Positions 61,055 through 64,000 of a DNA stretch of 64,000 nt are shown here, in pieces. Made by a program: the position numbers and the translations under genes. The stretch is taken from positions 310,001 through 374,000 of the forward strand of contig CAWIFM010000004.1 of NCBI GenBank assembly GCA_963835525.1, in the 5' to 3' direction. Below the pieces are notes generated by a model, which was given only the letters and a program-made list of their open reading frames with translations, had not been told where the DNA came from and searched no databases. This stretch comes from DASSUW01 sp963835525. Its GTDB lineage: Bacteria; Actinomycetota; Thermoleophilia; Solirubrobacterales; Solirubrobacteraceae. Position 1 is the first letter of the stretch, and every line of letters begins with the position of its first letter.

Positions 61055-63635
61055 CGATACCGAGCTCGTGCGCCGCGGCGGCCGCCTCGCGCCGCGAGCG
61101 CACGCCGAGCTTGCCGAGCACGGCGGCGACGTGGTGGTCGACGGTGCGGACCGAGACCACCAGCCGGTCGGCGATCTCGGCGTTCGTCATCCCCTCGCTC
61201 ACCAGCCCCAGCACCGCGAGCTGGCGGCTGGTGAGCCCGGCGGGGTTGGCCCGTGTCGCCGGCTGCGGCCGGCGCGGCACCGGCGTGCCCATCGCCTTCA
61301 GGCGGTCGCGGGCGATCTCGGCGGCCGTCGCCCCCAGGGCGTCGAGGATCCGCACCGCCTCCAGCGTCGGCTCGGGCTCGCCCGACTCGGCCAGCTCGAG
61401 CGCCTGCTCGTACGGGTCGCCGGCCGCCTCCCAGCCCGCCGCGGCCGCCTCCCAGTCGCCGCGCAGGCCCGCGGCCCACGGCTCGGGGCAGCCGTCGAAC
61501 GGCTCCGCCTCGAGCCCGCAACGGGCCATGTAGCGCAGCAGCTCGGCGCGGAACGGCGCGGCGCCCTCGTGCCTCGTGCGCAGCTCGAGCACGTCGGCGA
61601 CCGGCCACGCCGCCGAGACGTCGCCGACCAGCCAGGCGCGCTCGACCGAGGCCAGACCGGCGTAGGCGAGCCCGATCAGCAGCCGCTGCCGCACCGCGCG
61701 GCCCCAGGCGGCCGCGAGCATCGGAGCCGCCTCGGCATCGCCGCGGCGGGCGAGCAGGCGGCCCAGCAGCGGGACGCTGTAGGCGTAGAGCATCCCCGGG
61801 TCGTCGACGTCGTCGACGAGCGCCCGCAGCCCCGCGAGCGCGGGCTCCCAGCGGCCGCGGCGCATCAGCGCCGCGCAGCGGTGCAGCTCGAGCCCGTACG
61901 CGTGCGACCAGAACCCGCGCTCGCGGACGTACGGCATGCCCTCGTCCACACACGCCTCGAGCTCGTCGAGCTCGCCGGCGCGGAACAGCAGCTCGGCCAG
62001 GTTGCAGTAGCCGCGCGCGGCGTGCTCGTACTGGCGCGCGAGCTCGGCGTCGGCGATGCTCCGGCGCAGCAGCTCGACTCCTTCCGGATCGCCGATCTGG
62101 ACGCGCGCCATGCCCAGGTAGTTGAGCGCCAGCGCCGCGAGGTCGGGCCGCGCCGCCCGCGTCGCCAGGTCGCGCGCGGCCACCAGCAGGTCGATCGTGC
62201 GCTCGGGGTCCTCCTCGGTCATGGTGAGGATCGCGCCCTCGTTGAGCGAGGCGCTCGCGAGCGCCGCGCCGTGCCCGGTCGGCTCGAGCGTCATCACCGC
62301 GCGCTGGGCGGTCACCTCCGCGGAGTCGGTGTCGCCCGCCATGTAGAGGTGGCGCGAGAGGCGCACGAGGCACTCCCCGGCGGCGACCGGATCGTCGAGC
62401 TGCTCGTACAGCTCGACCGCCACGCGGCTCGCCTCGACGGCCTCGCGGAAGCGGTGCGCGTTGTAGAGCTCCCAGCCGTAGGCGTCGAGCACGGCGGCGC
62501 GCTCGCGCTCGCCGATGCGACCCAGGTGCGCGAGCACGGACTCGAAGTGCGCGAGCGCCTGCCGGTGCGAGCCCGCCTGCGCGGCCTCGCGGGCGGCGGC
62601 CGGGCCGACCGCCGCGATCGTGTCGGCGTCGCCCGCCTCGACCGCGTGGTGCATCAGCCGCGCGCGCTCGGGTCGCTCCCGGAGGCCGAGCGCGGCGACC
62701 ACCGCCGCGTTGAGGTGCCGGCGGCGGATCGCCGGCAGGCTCTGCTCGATCGCCCGCCGCGCGAGCTCGTGGCGGAAGGCGATGCTGTCTGCGCGGTCCT
62801 CGAGCACGCCGGCCGCCTGCGCCTCGGCGAGCGCCTCGACACGCCGGCCGAGCAGGTCGGCGGCGAGGTCGACGTCGACCTGGCGCGGGATCACGGAGAG
62901 CTGGTCGAGCGCCTCGCGGCACTCGGCCCCGAGCCGGCGGACGCGGGCCAGCACGGCCTCCACGACGCTCACCGGGACCGCGTCGCCCGGCGAGGCGAGC
63001 GCCTCGGTCACGAAGAACGGGTTGCCGCGCGTCACCCGGTAGAGGACCTCGGGGTCCGCTCCCGTGCCCGCCGCCAGCTCGCGCACGCCGAGGTGCGACA
63101 GCGGCCGCAGCGCGAGCCGGTGCACCGGGCCGCCGGCGAGCACCCCGAGGAACCGGTGCAGCGGGTGCCGGGGGTCGACCTGGTCGTCGCGGCAGGTGAG
63201 CACGATCACCGCGCCGACCTGCTCGATCCGCCGCGCCACGTAGCCGAGGACGTCGAGCGTCGCGTCGTCGGCCCAGTGCAGGTCCTCGACGACGAGCACG
63301 GTCGGCGGCTCCGCGGCGAGCTCCTCGAGCAGCGCGCCGAACACGGCGTCGATCGGCTGCTCGTCGGCCAGCGCGGCGGCGAGCGGGCCGTCGCTGCCCG
63401 CGACGTCTCGCAGCGGGCCGAGCGTGCGCGGCGCGATCAGGTCGTCGCAGGCCGAGAGCAGCACGCGCGCCCGCTCGGCGGCGGCGGCGTCGGCGAAGGC
63501 GCGCACCAGGCTCGTCTTGCCGATCCCGGGCTCGCCGGTGACGAGCGCGACCGAGCCGCGTCCCACCGCCGCGTCGCCGACGGCGCGCTCGAGCGCTTCG
63601 AGCGTGCGGTCGCGCTCGAGCAGACGGGAGGGCAT
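61032..63635 (-). CDS. LuxR-family large ATP-binding (LAL/MalT-like) transcriptional regulator
   Basis: An 867-residue STAND-type regulator. Near the N-terminus, VALVTGEPGIGKTSLVRAF is Walker A and TVLVVEDLHWADDATLDVL Walker B; a long TPR-like helical region follows (about 350-780), and the C-terminal LuxR HTH is GLTSRQLAVLGLVSEGMTNAEIADRLVVSVRTVDHHVAAVLGKL (seen in blocks). These proteins respond to small ligands such as sugars through the TPR region. It lies 45 bases after hisA and may read through from the his operon. Targets unknown; the neighbouring sigma-RTX pair is a candidate. Confidence 0.88.
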   Translation of the reverse strand: MPSRLLERDRTLEALERAVGDAAVGRGSVALVTGEPGIGKTSLVRAFADAAAAERARVLLSACDDLIAPRTLGPLRDVAGSDGPLAAALADEQPIDAVFGALLEELAAEPPTVLVVEDLHWADDATLDVLGYVARRIEQVGAVIVLTCRDDQVDPRHPLHRFLGVLAGGPVHRLALRPLSHLGVRELAAGTGADPEVLYRVTRGNPFFVTEALASPGDAVPVSVVEAVLARVRRLGAECREALDQLSVIPRQVDVDLAADLLGRRVEALAEAQAAGVLEDRADSIAFRHELARRAIEQSLPAIRRRHLNAAVVAALGLRERPERARLMHHAVEAGDADTIAAVGPAAAREAAQAGSHRQALAHFESVLAHLGRIGERERAAVLDAYGWELYNAHRFREAVEASRVAVELYEQLDDPVAAGECLVRLSRHLYMAGDTDSAEVTAQRAVMTLEPTGHGAALASASLNEGAILTMTEEDPERTIDLLVAARDLATRAARPDLAALALNYLGMARVQIGDPEGVELLRRSIADAELARQYEHAARGYCNLAELLFRAGELDELEACVDEGMPYVRERGFWSHAYGLELHRCAALMRRGRWEPALAGLRALVDDVDDPGMLYAYSVPLLGRLLARRGDAEAAPMLAAAWGRAVRQRLLIGLAYAGLASVERAWLVGDVSAAWPVADVLELRTRHEGAAPFRAELLRYMARCGLEAEPFDGCPEPWAAGLRGDWEAAAAGWEAAGDPYEQALELAESGEPEPTLEAVRILDALGATAAEIARDRLKAMGTPVPRRPQPATRANPAGLTSRQLAVLGLVSEGMTNAEIADRLVVSVRTVDHHVAAVLGKLGVRSRREAAAAAHELGIATSPPGR

Positions 63636-63680
63636 GGGATCAATGCTCCCAAGCCGCGCCGCCGCGGTCGAGAGCGGCGG

Positions 63681-64000
63681 TCAGGCTTTGTCGAGCGCGG
63701 CCTGGCCCTCGGCGATCGTGAAGCGCTGCTCGTACAGCGCCTTGCCGACGATCACCCCGGACAGGTTGACCTGCCGCAGCCGCGCGAGCGCCGCGAGGTC
63801 CTCGCGCTTGCCGATCCCGCCCGAGTAGAGGAAGCGCCCGCGCACCGCGTGCGCGATCTGCTCGACCTCGTCGAGGTCAGGTCCCTCGAGCTTCCCGTCG
63901 CGGTCCACGTTCGTATAGACGAACGAGGCGACGCCGCGGTCGTGGAGATGGTGGATCGCCTCGGCGGCCGGCAGCTCCGTGGTCTGGGTCCAGCCGGCGG
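63681..64000 (-). CDS. hisA: Phosphoribosyl isomerase HisA (N-terminus outside window)
   Basis: The last 106 residues of a HisA/PriA-type TIM barrel: VASFVYTNVDRDGKLEGPDLDEVEQI contains the catalytic Asp region, followed by FLYSGGIGKREDLAALARL and LSGVIVGKALYEQRFTIAEGQAAL. The reading frame continues past the right edge. Normally a hisF neighbour; here a regulator and an ECF-RTX pair lie between them. Confidence 0.93.
   Translation of the reverse strand, partial: AGWTQTTELPAAEAIHHLHDRGVASFVYTNVDRDGKLEGPDLDEVEQIAHAVRGRFLYSGGIGKREDLAALARLRQVNLSGVIVGKALYEQRFTIAEGQAALDKA

Overview
The window is high-GC bacterial DNA with dense, overlapping genes (many ATGA, GTGA and TAGTG junctions). The gene content fits an actinomycete: a garA/odhI-like FHA gene beside an ftsR-like MerR gene, sepF after yggS, an RsiG-like protein, and the order rpsB-tsf-pyrH-frr-uppS-cdsA-dxr-rseP-ispG. 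Alanine-rich low-complexity tails and an RsiG protein with a single c-di-GMP motif point to a deep-branching lineage such as Thermoleophilia/Solirubrobacterales. That placement is inference; no marker search was run.

Region 1 (1-20.3 kb) is a large sugar-catabolic island. It holds a Tat-exported FAD oxidoreductase, a LacI regulator with a class I mannose-6-phosphate isomerase, and an Frc/Rbs-type ABC importer followed by glpX and an AGE-family sugar isomerase. It continues with a DeoR regulator plus ROK kinase, an ATP-PFK-like kinase, a stand-alone DUF2090 aldolase-like protein, three PfkB-family kinases, two paralogous FGGY kinases, and two further class I aldolases (DhnA/LsrF type and LacD/YihT type) around a SorC regulator with a clear palindromic operator. 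Together they look like import, isomerisation, phosphorylation and aldol cleavage of one or more hexoses or ketoses. The exact substrate cannot be read from the sequence.

Region 2 (20.3-31 kb) is a beta/alpha-galactoside cluster. deoR-galT-lacZ lie on the minus strand and a sugar ABC importer (binding protein, two permeases, MsiK-like ATPase) plus a GH36 alpha-galactosidase on the plus strand. Every gene from about 20.60 to 29.34 kb is broken by many single-base insertions, while the flanks are clean. The insertions fall almost only at codon boundaries, in the coding orientation of genes on both strands. Most read as two synonymous third bases written side by side (for example gaa+g, tcg+a, ctt+c). 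This looks like a merged two-allele consensus rather than real gene decay, and it is the most unusual feature of the window.

Region 3 (31-57.8 kb) is core genome, mostly on the minus strand. It contains a GlcD/AGPS-type flavoprotein, apt, ftsR-garA-rsiG-like-pgsA-proS, sodA, a frameshifted AbiEi/DUF559 gene, ispG, fadD, rseP-dxr, a lone OppB-type permease, cdsA-uppS-frr-pyrH-tsf-rpsB, and rluD-lspA-yggT-proC-sepF-yggS-pgeF-cca. A divergent membrane-anchored beta-propeller protein with a lysine-rich tail follows. The S2 protein has a roughly 200-residue charged tail.

Region 4 (57.8-64 kb) is hisF and the 3' part of hisA, separated by an ECF sigma factor with a secreted RTX-like protein and a large LuxR-family (LAL) regulator. 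A family of intergenic palindromic elements recurs at 15.3, 38.2 and 57.8 kb, and a second short palindrome is duplicated inside the alpha-galactosidase gene. No tRNA, rRNA, CRISPR, IS element or gene-free stretch over 300 bases was seen.
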